From NCBI GenBank assembly GCA_027488375.1, contig JAIYBW010000001.1:1-64000 (forward strand): DNA of 64,000 bases. Direction: 5' to 3'. Below the pieces are notes generated by a model. It ran no database searches, was not told where the DNA came from, and worked only from the letters and a program-made list of their open reading frames with translations. A program made the translations under genes and the position numbers. The stretch is from Pseudomonadota bacterium. Lineage in GTDB: Bacteria > Bdellovibrionota > Bacteriovoracia > Bacteriovoracales > Bacteriovoracaceae. Shown in pieces: positions 18,330 to 26,618 of this stretch. Each line of letters begins with the position of its first letter. Positions within the stretch are counted from its first letter, which is position 1.

Positions 18330-19163
18330 TTAGCCAATCAACTTAAGAGCGTTTTGACTAGATACGTTGGCCTGAGCAAGAACCGAAGTACCAGCAGAAG
18401 TCAGGATCTGGTTTCGGGCCTGTTTAGCAGATTCCTCAGCATAGTCTACGTCACGGATTCGGCTATTAGCTGCACTCATGTTTTCAGTATAGACTTGTAA
18501 ATTGTTCGATGTTGAAGTTAGTCGGTTTTGAAGTGATCCGAGGACCGCTCTTTGACCTGAAATCTTCTCGATCGCACTATCAAGGGCACCTAAACTACCT
18601 TGAGCACCCTCTTTAGAAGAAACATCTACACCTTCTACACCCATGGCATCGATTCCTGAGTTGATCACCGATGTATCAAGGCTGATTCGATCTTTAAACT
18701 CATCAGCGCCTGTTCCAACTTGGAAATCAATTTTATCTCCAGAACCATTCAACAATTTTTTCCCGTTAAATTCTGTCACTTGGGAAATACGGTCCATCTC
18801 CGATTTCAATTGTTGATACTCTAAGTTTGCCATACCTCTTTCAGAGTCTCCCACTGTGTCTGAAGCAGATTGGATGGCCAATTCACGCATACGAACTAAA
18901 ATATTAGACGTTTCGTTCAATCCACCCTCAGCAACTTGCACAAGAGAAACACCATCGTTTACGTTTCGGTTCGCTTGTTGAGCTGACCTGATCTCAGCTT
19001 TCAATTTCTCTGAGATCGCTAATCCTGCAGCATCATCTGCGGCTTTTGTAATTCTCTGACCAGAACTGAGCTTCGCAAAACTGTCTTGTGATTCGCGATT
19101 CACTTTGTTCAGTGAGCTTTGTGCCTGCATTGATGCAACGTTTGTGTTAATTCTGAAACCCAT
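18330..19163 (-). CDS. fliC: Flagellin
   Basis: This 277-residue filament subunit has both conserved ends that polymerise into the flagellar core: MGFRINTNVASMQAQSSLNK at the start and RIRDVDYAEESAKQARNQIL...QNALKLIG at the end. The variable middle is very short, so the protein is close to the minimal flagellin size seen in Bdellovibrio and relatives. It should be exported by the flagellar type III apparatus and has no signal peptide. CCGGAGGA precedes the ATG by eight bases. It has its own terminator and a long structured leader. Only one flagellin gene lies in the window. Confidence 0.96.
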   Translation of the reverse strand: MGFRINTNVASMQAQSSLNKVNRESQDSFAKLSSGQRITKAADDAAGLAISEKLKAEIRSAQQANRNVNDGVSLVQVAEGGLNETSNILVRMRELAIQSASDTVGDSERGMANLEYQQLKSEMDRISQVTEFNGKKLLNGSGDKIDFQVGTGADEFKDRISLDTSVINSGIDAMGVEGVDVSSKEGAQGSLGALDSAIEKISGQRAVLGSLQNRLTSTSNNLQVYTENMSAANSRIRDVDYAEESAKQARNQILTSAGTSVLAQANVSSQNALKLIG

Positions 19164-19310
19164 AGACCTATCCTCCGGTTAAAATCATCCAAACCTCCTT
19201 GCTGACAAGTGGGGTGTTCATTCCCACTACCGGGCAACCATGCCCTTTGGTTTTGTTTTGCACTTTCACTATGAAAGTTGCTTTGTTGACCAAACATTTC
19301 GGTTGACTGA
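19164..19310 (-). promoter_or_regulatory. Structured 5' leader of the flagellin gene (candidate cis-regulatory RNA)
   Basis: Read 5'-3' on the minus strand, the leader holds a series of hairpins. ATTTC/GAAAT is followed by a 7-bp ACTTTCA-TAG-TGAAAGT stem (about 19260-19276), then GGGCA-TGGT-TGCCC, then GTGGG/CCCAC. The last two are enclosed by a possible CCAAA/TTTGG stem. An AAGGAGG just before the closing strand could start the six-codon ORF described separately. No known riboswitch consensus fits, including cyclic-di-GMP classes I and II as I remember them. I see no clear sigma-28 promoter upstream. Confidence 0.45.
19168..19188 (-). CDS. Possible six-residue leader peptide (MILTGG) before flagellin
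   Basis: ATG 19188 is preceded by AAGGAGG at five-base spacing. It opens six codons (M-I-L-T-G-G) ending in TAG at 19168-19170. That stop lies within or next to the flagellin ribosome-binding site, four bases before the flagellin ATG. The arrangement would let ribosomes finishing the short peptide affect flagellin initiation. A longer open frame upstream (to 19377) reads as non-coding sequence. Confidence 0.35.
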   Translation of the reverse strand: MILTGG

Positions 19311-19419
19311 AATAGAACCTGAGGAAATTTTTTCCATATTTTAAAAAAAATAAAAAAAACTTTTTTTGAAGAGGCAAGTGATTGAAAAAATGAGATTGCT
19401 TGACTGTAGGAGTCGGGAA

Positions 19420-19605
19420 CTATTTCTTTCTATTTATCCATTCAGAGAGAATAATTGCAGCTTTTTTAGCGTAAACAGGATTTTGTAATTTTTCATTGAG
19501 GCGATTTTTAAGCGCCTCAATGAATTTTTTGTCTTGGAGTGATTTATCTTTCTCCTCTGGAAAAAGACTTTTTAGCTCTGAAGGTTTGAGCTTTGGTGCG
19601 CCCAT
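19420..19605 (-). CDS. Small Lys-rich hypothetical protein upstream of flagellin
   Basis: I do not recognise this 61-residue protein. It is charged and predicted helical (LKSLFPEEKDKSLQDKKFIEALKNRL...), has no signal peptide, and ends WINRKK. Its ATG follows the stop codon of the preceding 86-residue gene by one base, so the two are very probably translated together. Both lie in the flagellin direction, 256 bases upstream of it. A flagellar assembly or export cofactor is conceivable from position only. Confidence 0.6.
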   Translation of the reverse strand: MGAPKLKPSELKSLFPEEKDKSLQDKKFIEALKNRLNEKLQNPVYAKKAAIILSEWINRKK

Positions 19606-19606
19606 A

Positions 19607-19867
19607 TTAAGCTACTGAAGCCTCTGGGCTGCGACGCTTATGAGAAGCAACTTTTGACATATGCTCTTCGATGATTTCGTAAAGCTCAAGTTTTGTTTCT
19701 TTTGGATCCATTCCTTGAGGCATTACAGAGTAGACAACTTCATTGTTTACTTCTGAAAAAATAAACCAAGTGTTTCCGATTTTTTGAAAGAGAACATCTT
19801 TCACTTCGTTTTTAACTTTTTTTGTGTTGTTGTTTGTTGTTGAATTTGTTTTTGTAGCTGTAGTCAT
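19607..19867 (-). CDS. Small hypothetical protein, first of a two-gene unit
   Basis: This 86-residue protein starts at ATG 19867, which has GGAGGG eight bases upstream. The frame continues to 19927, but that part covers the ribosome-binding site and a GATTCAC/GTGAATC hairpin (19893-19911), so it is leader. The N-terminus is a Thr/Asn/Lys-rich disordered tail. The body (DVLFQKIGNTWFIFSEVNNEVVYSVMPQGMDP) looks like a small beta-rich fold followed by a helix. I recognise no family. It is coupled to the downstream 61-residue gene. Confidence 0.65.
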   Translation of the reverse strand: MTTATKTNSTTNNNTKKVKNEVKDVLFQKIGNTWFIFSEVNNEVVYSVMPQGMDPKETKLELYEIIEEHMSKVASHKRRSPEASVA

Positions 19868-20000
19868 AAAATCCCTCCATGGTTTTTTCAAAGATTCACT
19901 TCCTGTGAATCGATTTGACCTTCTCATCGGAGTCTGGTGTACGAACTTTAGTCACTTTTAAAAAATATTGAAAAAAAATTTTACAATATCTCAGACTAAA

Positions 20001-21074
20001 TTAGTAGGCTGTTTGAAAACCTATGTAACCGGCCAACGAAAATGATGCTCTTGTACTAAATTTATCACTGCCCCTACTGCGCCACCAAGAGCCTTGATTT
20101 GCGGCAGAATTGGACCGGTAAGTTGTTGCCGGTTCCATCTCATAAAACGTGCCTAGGACGAAATCTATCTCTTCTAGGATGCTTTTGCGGTGATACTGAA
20201 GCCCAAGGCGAGGAGCAAGGTTGAAAGTGCGGTAGGTGCGGGCCTCTTCGCTACCTCCCTGAGTCTGAGACACATTAATTTGATTGAATAAGTTGACTTG
20301 GATTGAGCCGTAAAAATTAAGTCTGTTAGCGTGACCTTTGTATAAGTCATAGGAAGCCATCGGCCCTAGTCCAAGTTTAAGGCCCTCTTCTTGTGTTTCA
20401 ACGTTATTGAAGAGGTAATAGCTATTACTGAATTTTCTAACGCTTAAGTTAGCTCCTATATAGAGCCTGTCCGCCTTATCATCTGGTGCCTGCCTGAGAT
20501 AAGAAAAATTAAAATCAATCGGACTTGAGTAGCCTTTAGCTTTTACATTACTCAGATAGGGATAACTCTCACTGTAAGGTTGAGTGAAACCAAGAATGAA
20601 TTGACCTCGATAACCAGTGGCCGAAAAAAGCGGATACTTTTTAGGTAATGGCTCTTCTAGACGATAATCAGTTGGGTCATGAGATGTTACTTTTTGATCT
20701 AACTCTTTTCGATCATTAAAATAGAAATAAAGATGATCACGGATGACATAAACTTTTTTTCCCTGACGATCTAGCGTCGGAATAAAATCATCATCAGTAC
20801 TCGCTTGAGTTTCTTCTCCAGTAAATAAAGGGTCTTGTAATTTTTCTAACTCAAGCTGTTTCATTTTTTCTGGTGAAGGGGCCATATGGTCGTAGGCCGT
20901 AGAGTTATTGACAGAGGGGTGAACCTTAATCACCTGGCCTTTTCGTAAATACTGAACGACTTTTGCGTCAAGACGAGGCTCACTTAAAAGGGGACTTTCC
21001 AAGACCGTCACAACGGCATCTAGGGCGAAGACGTGACTGCAAAAAATGAAAAGAGAAGAGATAAAATAAATCAT
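20001..21074 (-). CDS. Exported protein with N-terminal SH3-like region and likely outer-membrane beta-barrel
   Basis: This 357-residue protein has a signal peptide (MIYFISSLFIFCSHVFA). Residues ~20-60 (VVTVLESPLLSEPRLDAKVVQYLRKGQVIKVHP) resemble a bacterial SH3-like domain. The rest alternates polar and aromatic residues in short strands (YRGQFILGFTQPYSESY...SFSLAGYIGFQTAY), as in outer-membrane barrels, ending with an aromatic residue. The start overlaps the stop of the preceding gene by four bases. The two resemble each other in size and layout, so they may form a pair in the outer membrane. No specific function is assigned. Confidence 0.6.
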   Translation of the reverse strand: MIYFISSLFIFCSHVFALDAVVTVLESPLLSEPRLDAKVVQYLRKGQVIKVHPSVNNSTAYDHMAPSPEKMKQLELEKLQDPLFTGEETQASTDDDFIPTLDRQGKKVYVIRDHLYFYFNDRKELDQKVTSHDPTDYRLEEPLPKKYPLFSATGYRGQFILGFTQPYSESYPYLSNVKAKGYSSPIDFNFSYLRQAPDDKADRLYIGANLSVRKFSNSYYLFNNVETQEEGLKLGLGPMASYDLYKGHANRLNFYGSIQVNLFNQINVSQTQGGSEEARTYRTFNLAPRLGLQYHRKSILEEIDFVLGTFYEMEPATTYRSNSAANQGSWWRSRGSDKFSTRASFSLAGYIGFQTAY

Positions 21075-22081
21075 TCAAACACCTGGGACAAAGTGAATCC
21101 AAAACTTTTATTTATTTGGTTCGAAGCTTTGACACTGACGATCTCTGGTTGATTTTTCATGCTCAACCATTGGGCTTCATAGAAGACGCCTAATGAATAC
21201 TGGCCCCATCTATTTTTTGTGGGATGCTCAAGAACGAAAAGTAAATCGGAAGAATTAAAATTAAAAGTGACATTACCATTTTGAGTTTGACCATAGGCCT
21301 TGGCAAAGGGACCAGTTCTAAGTTGAGTTTTGAGTCTCATCACATAGTCAAAAAGATCAAAATCTTTTGTCTTGAATTGGGGCCCAAAAGAAAAAGAAGA
21401 GTATTCAATGGAGCCTCCACCTGTCAGGCGATAATTAGCCTTTTCGTATTGGAGCGCCAGTCCTGGTTTCACTGGTATTTTCCAATCAGCATCGACTTGA
21501 AGACCATACTTTGTGGTGAGTCCCGTTTGGGCCGTTTTATCGTTGAACAAGTCGACCATGTAGTTACCTTGAACAAGACCAGCAAGCAGAGAGACTTCGG
21601 GGCGAATAATTAAGTGAGTATCATATTCTGTTTTTAATTTATTGGTTGGAGCAGGAGTATAAGTTAAAGGAGGTTCATGGAGAGCGAGTTCAAGTTCGAT
21701 ACTATTAAAGTGCTCAGTCTTAATTTTATATTCACTGTCACCATTATTGTTTTGTATGTAACGATAGCCCATATCATCTTGGAGCTTATAAAATTTGCCG
21801 TAAAAAGATTCACTCAGCTCTACCGGACGATCATCTTTAATTCTGAGAAGTGTTCGTCCTGCATTCACATATCCATGTTCGGTCCCACTTAAAATAATTT
21901 GTTTTAATGAGACTTTTTGATAAGGGTGTTTATAGCGTAGCTTGCGGGTTTTTCTCTCATCATCTTCAGCGTAGGATGAGTACTGGCCAGTCTTTAATTT
22001 TTTTTCAAGATCTCGGACTTCATTAAAGTCGATATCATTTTGGGCCAGTGAGGTGAGGGGAGTGAGGAGGAGCCACCACAT
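21071..22081 (-). CDS. Exported beta-rich protein, likely outer membrane
   Basis: This 336-residue protein has a short signal peptide (MWWLLLTPLTSLAQ). A charged N-terminal part of ~100 residues resembles a small beta domain (GYVNAGRTLLRIKDDRPVELSESFYGKFYKL). Barrel-like strands ending in SFGFTLSQVFE follow. Its ATG overlaps the Nudix stop (TAATG) and its own stop overlaps the next gene, giving a tight three-gene unit. I recognise no named family. An envelope-remodelling or structural role is only a guess from location. Confidence 0.6.
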   Translation of the reverse strand: MWWLLLTPLTSLAQNDIDFNEVRDLEKKLKTGQYSSYAEDDERKTRKLRYKHPYQKVSLKQIILSGTEHGYVNAGRTLLRIKDDRPVELSESFYGKFYKLQDDMGYRYIQNNNGDSEYKIKTEHFNSIELELALHEPPLTYTPAPTNKLKTEYDTHLIIRPEVSLLAGLVQGNYMVDLFNDKTAQTGLTTKYGLQVDADWKIPVKPGLALQYEKANYRLTGGGSIEYSSFSFGPQFKTKDFDLFDYVMRLKTQLRTGPFAKAYGQTQNGNVTFNFNSSDLLFVLEHPTKNRWGQYSLGVFYEAQWLSMKNQPEIVSVKASNQINKSFGFTLSQVFE

Positions 22082-22527
22082 TAAATGCCCCAGTGCCTGA
22101 GAATGAGTTTGGCTTTTTGAAGAGTTTCTAAATTAGACTGATACTTAACGATTCCCTCACTAATATCTTCATCAGAAACCCATTTAAAGTTTTCATGTTC
22201 TTTGGGATCAATTTTTATAGGCCAGGTTTTATCCAGGATAATCAAAAAGCATTTCTCTTGAACTTTTCTCCCATGTTGATCATTAAATTTGAACTCAAGA
22301 CCTAAATCGACAAGATCAACAATGGACTCCAGTTCTAGTCGAGTTTCTTCTATGGCCTCTCTAAGCCCACCTTCTTCAAATGTTTCCTCTTTTTCAACTT
22401 TGCCTGTGACATTTTGCCAAAAGCTGCCTCGGCGCTGATTTGTTTGCAAAAGCAAGAATTTGAAATTTTGACTGGCCTCGTCAATTGCGGCCAGAACAAC
22501 TTGGGCTTTTTTAGTCTTTTGTTCCAT
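22081..22527 (-). CDS. Nudix hydrolase
   Basis: This protein has 148 residues from ATG 22527. The Nudix box is GKVEKEETFEEGGLREAIEETRLEL, with the catalytic REAIEE core that binds Mg2+. The canonical glycine after the EE-x pair is replaced by arginine. Members hydrolyse nucleoside diphosphate derivatives such as dATP, 8-oxo-dGTP or ADP-sugars. The WQNVTGKVE start of the box and the size resemble dihydroneopterin triphosphate pyrophosphatase/NudB-like or MutT-like proteins, but the substrate is not determinable. A TTG at 22563 could extend it by 12 residues. It heads the unit with two envelope genes. Confidence 0.85.
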   Translation of the reverse strand: MEQKTKKAQVVLAAIDEASQNFKFLLLQTNQRRGSFWQNVTGKVEKEETFEEGGLREAIEETRLELESIVDLVDLGLEFKFNDQHGRKVQEKCFLIILDKTWPIKIDPKEHENFKWVSDEDISEGIVKYQSNLETLQKAKLILRHWGI

Positions 22528-22661
22528 TCTTTGATTATCGGCCAGTTGATTAAAATTGTCCAAACAGAGCTTTGAATTTTTAAGGGCTTTGCTCTGCGTA
22601 GCTGACGATTTAAGTCAACTTATAAATTGCGTCATATCGCTGTCTTTGATATGAAAAGAGG

Positions 22662-23348
22662 ATGAATGATTTGAATTCGATTTTTTTTAACATCGCTCAG
22701 TCTTTGCCGGGATTTTTGCTCGCGATCGTCGTCCATGAAGCGGCCCATGCTTGGATGGCCAATAAATTCGGAGATCCCACAGCAAAAAATCAAGGACGCC
22801 TCACACTTAATCCAGCAGCTCACTACGATCCATGGGGAACGATATTTTTTCCTCTTCTTGCTGCTTTCACAAATTTTTCCATGATTGGATGGGCGCGACC
22901 TGTTCCAATTGAAATTAGAAATTTTAAAAATCTGAGAAGTGGAATTTTCTGGGTTAGTTTTGCTGGGCCACTTTCTAATTTAATCTTAGGTACTTTATCT
23001 GCTCTTCTTTTAGGTTTGATCGCCACTAAAACCTCAACTGATTGGGAGTATTACTCAATTTTTATTAGAATGTTGAGATACTCGGTGTTTATCAATTTCA
23101 TCCTAGCTTTTTTTAATTTAATTCCCCTTCCACCGCTAGATGGCTCAAAAATGGTCTCATCTTTTTTAAAGGGAACTGCCCTTTATAAATATGAAAATTT
23201 TGCTCGCTATACCCCCATGATATTTTTACTCGTTATGCTTTTAAGTTTCATGGGAATCCATACTTTGGGGTATCTTCTCGTTCCGGCTCAAGTCTTAGCG
23301 AATTATCTTATGTTTAGTTTTGTTGGCTTATTTGGAGGCATTGGATGA
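22662..23348 (+). CDS. Site-2 protease family (M50) membrane metallopeptidase
   Basis: This 228-residue polytopic membrane protein has the zinc motif HEAAH (His25, Glu26, His29) in the first membrane helix. A third metal-ligand motif near the C-terminus reads LIPLPPLDGSKM. This is the short M50 type without PDZ domains (Rip/YwhC-like). Such enzymes cut substrates within the membrane, for example anti-sigma factors, but the substrate is unknown. It overlaps scpA by four bases (ATGA), a pairing of M50 protease with scpA/scpB seen in many bacteria. Confidence 0.9.
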   Translation: MNDLNSIFFNIAQSLPGFLLAIVVHEAAHAWMANKFGDPTAKNQGRLTLNPAAHYDPWGTIFFPLLAAFTNFSMIGWARPVPIEIRNFKNLRSGIFWVSFAGPLSNLILGTLSALLLGLIATKTSTDWEYYSIFIRMLRYSVFINFILAFFNLIPLPPLDGSKMVSSFLKGTALYKYENFARYTPMIFLLVMLLSFMGIHTLGYLLVPAQVLANYLMFSFVGLFGGIG

Positions 23349-24181
23349 CTGAAAATGAAATTTTAGTAAAAGTCGATCGCTTTGATGGGCCTCTTGCTTT
23401 ACTTTTGCATTTGATTCAAAAAGAAGAAATGCGCATTCAAGATCTTGATCTTAATATGGTCACGAACCAGTATCTTGAATACCTCCAAAAGATGCAGGAT
23501 CTTAATTTCGATGTGGCCGGTGAATATCTTTTCATGGCCGCTACGCTTCTTTATCTAAAATCTCAGACTATCGCCGATGAGTCTCAAGATCAAAATATGA
23601 TTAAAATTACTGCGGGAGAAATGGGATTAGAAATCCAAACCCGCGGAGAACTCATTAAGCGTCTTGAGGAACTTGAGCGCTTCCAAAGACTCGGTCAGAG
23701 ACTTTGGGGCCTGCCTAAAAAAGGTCACGAAATTTTTGTTCACCCTAAAATTGATCGTAAGGCGATTGAAAATTCAATCCTTACTCCCATTGATCTCCAG
23801 CAATTAACTGAAACCATGATGGATCTCATCCGTCGTGAGAAGAAAAAATATGCGGTGGTGAAGAGAGACCGCTTATCGATTAAAGAGAAACTCATCCGTC
23901 TGAAAACTCTTCTTAAAGAAGGGGAAACGACCCAGTTTGATAAACTCTTAGATGAAAATGAAACAGGAATTATTGATAAAGTTATTACATTTATCTCGCT
24001 TTTAGAGCTTGCTCGTCTGAAAAAATTACAGATTTTCCAGAATGATGATAAGGGCTCCATTTACATTGAGGTCAAGGAGAGCTTAGATTCCTTCGATCCT
24101 GAAACGGCCAATGGATTTGATCCAGAAGGCGAAGCGACTAAAGCGGCTCCTGCTCCACAAGCAGAAGCTCCTATGCAATAA
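23345..24181 (+). CDS. scpA: Segregation and condensation protein A
   Basis: ScpA is the kleisin of the SMC-ScpA-ScpB condensin that compacts and separates chromosomes. The 278-residue protein begins with the family signature VDRFDGPLALLLHLIQKEEM and continues DVAGEYLFMAATLLYLKS. It ends with a winged-helix-like FISLLELARLKKLQIFQ segment that binds SMC. The last ~30 residues are Ala/Pro-rich and probably disordered. It lies directly before scpB (10-base gap) and after the M50 protease. Confidence 0.95.
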   Translation: MTENEILVKVDRFDGPLALLLHLIQKEEMRIQDLDLNMVTNQYLEYLQKMQDLNFDVAGEYLFMAATLLYLKSQTIADESQDQNMIKITAGEMGLEIQTRGELIKRLEELERFQRLGQRLWGLPKKGHEIFVHPKIDRKAIENSILTPIDLQQLTETMMDLIRREKKKYAVVKRDRLSIKEKLIRLKTLLKEGETTQFDKLLDENETGIIDKVITFISLLELARLKKLQIFQNDDKGSIYIEVKESLDSFDPETANGFDPEGEATKAAPAPQAEAPMQ

Positions 24182-24191
24182 GGGAAGTGTC

Positions 24192-25526
24192 ATGGACCAA
24201 ATGAACGACATTAATTATGAATGGGATCTTTCAACAGAAGTAGTTCAAGAAGCTGAAGTCATTGAAACTGAAACGACTCCTGATGATTTTTCTTTTGAAG
24301 TCAGTCACTTTGATGAAAAAGAGCAAGAAGATATGCTTTGGCAGGCCAGAACAGGTTTAAATCCTGATACTCTGTGCGGTGCCATTGAGACTATTATTTT
24401 CATGTCAGATAAGCCTATATCGATTCAAAAAGTTAAGGCGCAAATTGATCCTGAACTTCCTTTGCGTGTCATTCATGATTCCCTTTCTAAGCTTCAAGCA
24501 GGCTATGAGGAAAAGCATCATGGTATTCGTCTCGTAGAAGTGGCCGAGGGGTATCAATTTCGTACTAAAGCCACCTATTCAAAATTTGTTCAAAATCTCT
24601 TTAAGATAAATTCTCTCGTTCTTACGCCAACAGCTCTCGAGGTTTTAGCGATTATTGCTTACAAGCAACCGGTTTCTAAAAATGAAGTTGAAAAAATTCG
24701 TGGTGTTGATTCCAGCCACATTATCCGCGCTCTTATGGATAAGCGTTTAGTGAAAATTGCAGGCCGCTCTGAAGAAGTAGGACGTCCTTCACTTTTTGCA
24801 ACAACAGAAGAATTTCTTGAAGTGTTTAATCTTCCAGATTTATCAGCTCTTCCTCCTGAGTATGAGCTTGAAGAGATGGCGACAAAAAATACCATCGGTA
24901 CAATTGCTGATATTAAGTCAGTTGTTTTCCGTGGCGAGGCGAAGAAGTTTAATCTTGATGAGTTCGAAGAACTTGAAAAGCTCTCTGAAGATATTCAGCA
25001 TATTGCTTCAGAAACTAACTTCACCATGCTTCTTAAATCTGAAGAGAAGAAGAAAACTGATGGCGAAGTTGTTGTTCGTAAATCTGCCTTTGATATCTTA
25101 GAAGAATTTGTGATTAAAGATGCTTCGATGAAACAAAATATGCTCGCCACACATTCAGAAACACTAATGAATGTGATCGAAGCTAAGATCGTAGATCTGA
25201 CTCAAGAGGGTGTTATTTTTAATGCCCCTGAAATTGATGAAGAATTTGAAGCTTTAAGAAGAGAAGAAATGGCCCAAGAGTTTGGGTTAGAAGCTCAGGA
25301 CTTAAAAGCTGAGGCCGAAGCTCTTGAGCTTGCCCTAGATAAGGCTTTTGAGCAATTAACCGGTGAAAAGCTTGAAGAAGAAGAGCTAGATTTTGAGATA
25401 GATGGAGAAATCAATAACTTAGATCTCTCAGTTGATCTGGCCATTATGAAAGGTAAAGACTTTGATCTTGACCTATCGTTTCTAAACGAAGTATCTGAAG
25501 AACAAAATCATTTAAGCGGCGAGTAG
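24192..25526 (+). CDS. scpB: Segregation and condensation protein B with long acidic C-terminal extension
   Basis: The gene encodes 444 residues from ATG 24192, preceded by AAGGGAAG. Residues ~55-240 match ScpB winged-helix domains: LCGAIETIIFMSDKPISIQKV, then LTPTALEVLAIIAYKQPVSKNEVEKIRGVDSS and GRSEEVGRPSLFATTEEFLEVF. Typical ScpB proteins are about 180-250 residues. Here an acidic, Glu/Asp- and Leu-rich tail of ~200 residues (EEFVIKDASMKQN...DLSVDLAIMKGKDFDLDLSFLN) is added. The tail could bind other condensin or partition proteins, but no domain is recognisable. There is no sign of a frameshift at the junction. Confidence 0.93.
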   Translation: MDQMNDINYEWDLSTEVVQEAEVIETETTPDDFSFEVSHFDEKEQEDMLWQARTGLNPDTLCGAIETIIFMSDKPISIQKVKAQIDPELPLRVIHDSLSKLQAGYEEKHHGIRLVEVAEGYQFRTKATYSKFVQNLFKINSLVLTPTALEVLAIIAYKQPVSKNEVEKIRGVDSSHIIRALMDKRLVKIAGRSEEVGRPSLFATTEEFLEVFNLPDLSALPPEYELEEMATKNTIGTIADIKSVVFRGEAKKFNLDEFEELEKLSEDIQHIASETNFTMLLKSEEKKKTDGEVVVRKSAFDILEEFVIKDASMKQNMLATHSETLMNVIEAKIVDLTQEGVIFNAPEIDEEFEALRREEMAQEFGLEAQDLKAEAEALELALDKAFEQLTGEKLEEEELDFEIDGEINNLDLSVDLAIMKGKDFDLDLSFLNEVSEEQNHLSGE

Positions 25527-25580
25527 ACCTCGTCGCTTTTCTAAAAACTTAAACTGCCGGGAGGCAGATTGGAGAGTCTC

Positions 25581-26618
25581 ATGACTACGTCTCAACAAGA
25601 CATTTCTGTTCGTTTACAAAAAGTTATCGCTGATTGTGGAGTGACTTCTCGTCGTAAAGCTGAAGGCTTTATCCTTGATGGTCGGGTTGAAGTTAATGGA
25701 AGAGTTGTCACTGAGCTTGGAACTAAAGTTAATCCTAATAAAGATACCATTCAAGTTGATGGCAATACTCTTGAACTCATGGCCGTGGATAAAGTTTATA
25801 TCGTCATGAATAAGCCAAGAGCTTATATCACCACTCTCTCAGACCCTGAAGGTCGCCCAACTGTGATGGATCTTATCTTTGGTGTGAAGCAAAGAATTTT
25901 CCCTGTGGGCCGTTTGGATTATCTTTCAGAAGGACTTCTCATCCTGACGAATGATGGTGATCTTGCCAATATGATCATGCACCCGAAGTATGAAGTTGAA
26001 AAAGTTTATGAAGTTAAAGTTTTTGGACACGTGAATGAAGGCATTCTCGCTAAAATTAAACGTGGGGTGATGACTGAGGATGGTTTATTAAAACCTAAAT
26101 CAGTTCGTGTGATCGAGCAGCTTCCAAACAAAACATGGTTAGAGTTCAGATTAAATGAAGGTAAAAATAGAGAGATCAGAAAGATTTGTGAAGCTGTTGA
26201 GCTCACTGTAGATAAGCTTCGCCGAGTGGCGATTGAAGGCTTAAACATTCAATCTCTCTCTCCTGGGAAATATGTTTTCACAACAAGAAAAGAATTACTC
26301 AAAGCTCTTGGTTTGACTGAAGATGGAAAGAAATTTGCGAAGCGTACTTTCATGTCTGCTAAAAAGTCATTGAATGTAGCGAAAGTTTCTAAAATTGTTT
26401 CTAAGACTGCTCGTCCTGCTGACGATAAGAAATTTCAGGCCTTCCGTAGAGAAAATTATTACGAAACTGTTCAGTCGATTAAAGACTTAAAAATGAGACA
26501 AGCGGAAGAAGATGCTATTAAAGCTTCAGAAGCTGAGGCCCAAGAAAACGCGGCCCGCTTTGCTCGCACAATGAAAAAACCTTCTCGCCCAGTAAAAAAT
26601 TATGGAAATAAAGCTTAA
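25581..26618 (+). CDS. rRNA pseudouridine synthase (RluB/RsuA family)
   Basis: This protein has 345 residues from ATG 25581, with GGAGAG upstream. An N-terminal S4 RNA-binding domain (VRLQKVIADCGVTSRRKAEGFILDGRVEVNG) is followed by the pseudouridine synthase core. The catalytic motif GRLDYLSEGLLILTNDGDLA contains the conserved aspartate. A further 80-residue Lys/Ala-rich tail probably contacts RNA. RluB modifies 23S rRNA position 2605, while RsuA modifies 16S rRNA. Next to scpB it is most likely rluB, as in many genomes, but the subtype is not proven. It overlaps the next gene by 17 bases. Confidence 0.92.
   Translation: MTTSQQDISVRLQKVIADCGVTSRRKAEGFILDGRVEVNGRVVTELGTKVNPNKDTIQVDGNTLELMAVDKVYIVMNKPRAYITTLSDPEGRPTVMDLIFGVKQRIFPVGRLDYLSEGLLILTNDGDLANMIMHPKYEVEKVYEVKVFGHVNEGILAKIKRGVMTEDGLLKPKSVRVIEQLPNKTWLEFRLNEGKNREIRKICEAVELTVDKLRRVAIEGLNIQSLSPGKYVFTTRKELLKALGLTEDGKKFAKRTFMSAKKSLNVAKVSKIVSKTARPADDKKFQAFRRENYYETVQSIKDLKMRQAEEDAIKASEAEAQENAARFARTMKKPSRPVKNYGNKA

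Noticed and set aside
19164-19310. Cyclic-di-GMP riboswitch before flagellin
   Set aside because: Attractive by context, but neither the class I nor the class II conserved core is recognisable.
19168-19377. 69-residue ORF upstream of flagellin
   Set aside because: Low-complexity start, no ribosome-binding site at its start and hairpins across it. Only its last six codons have a good ribosome-binding site.
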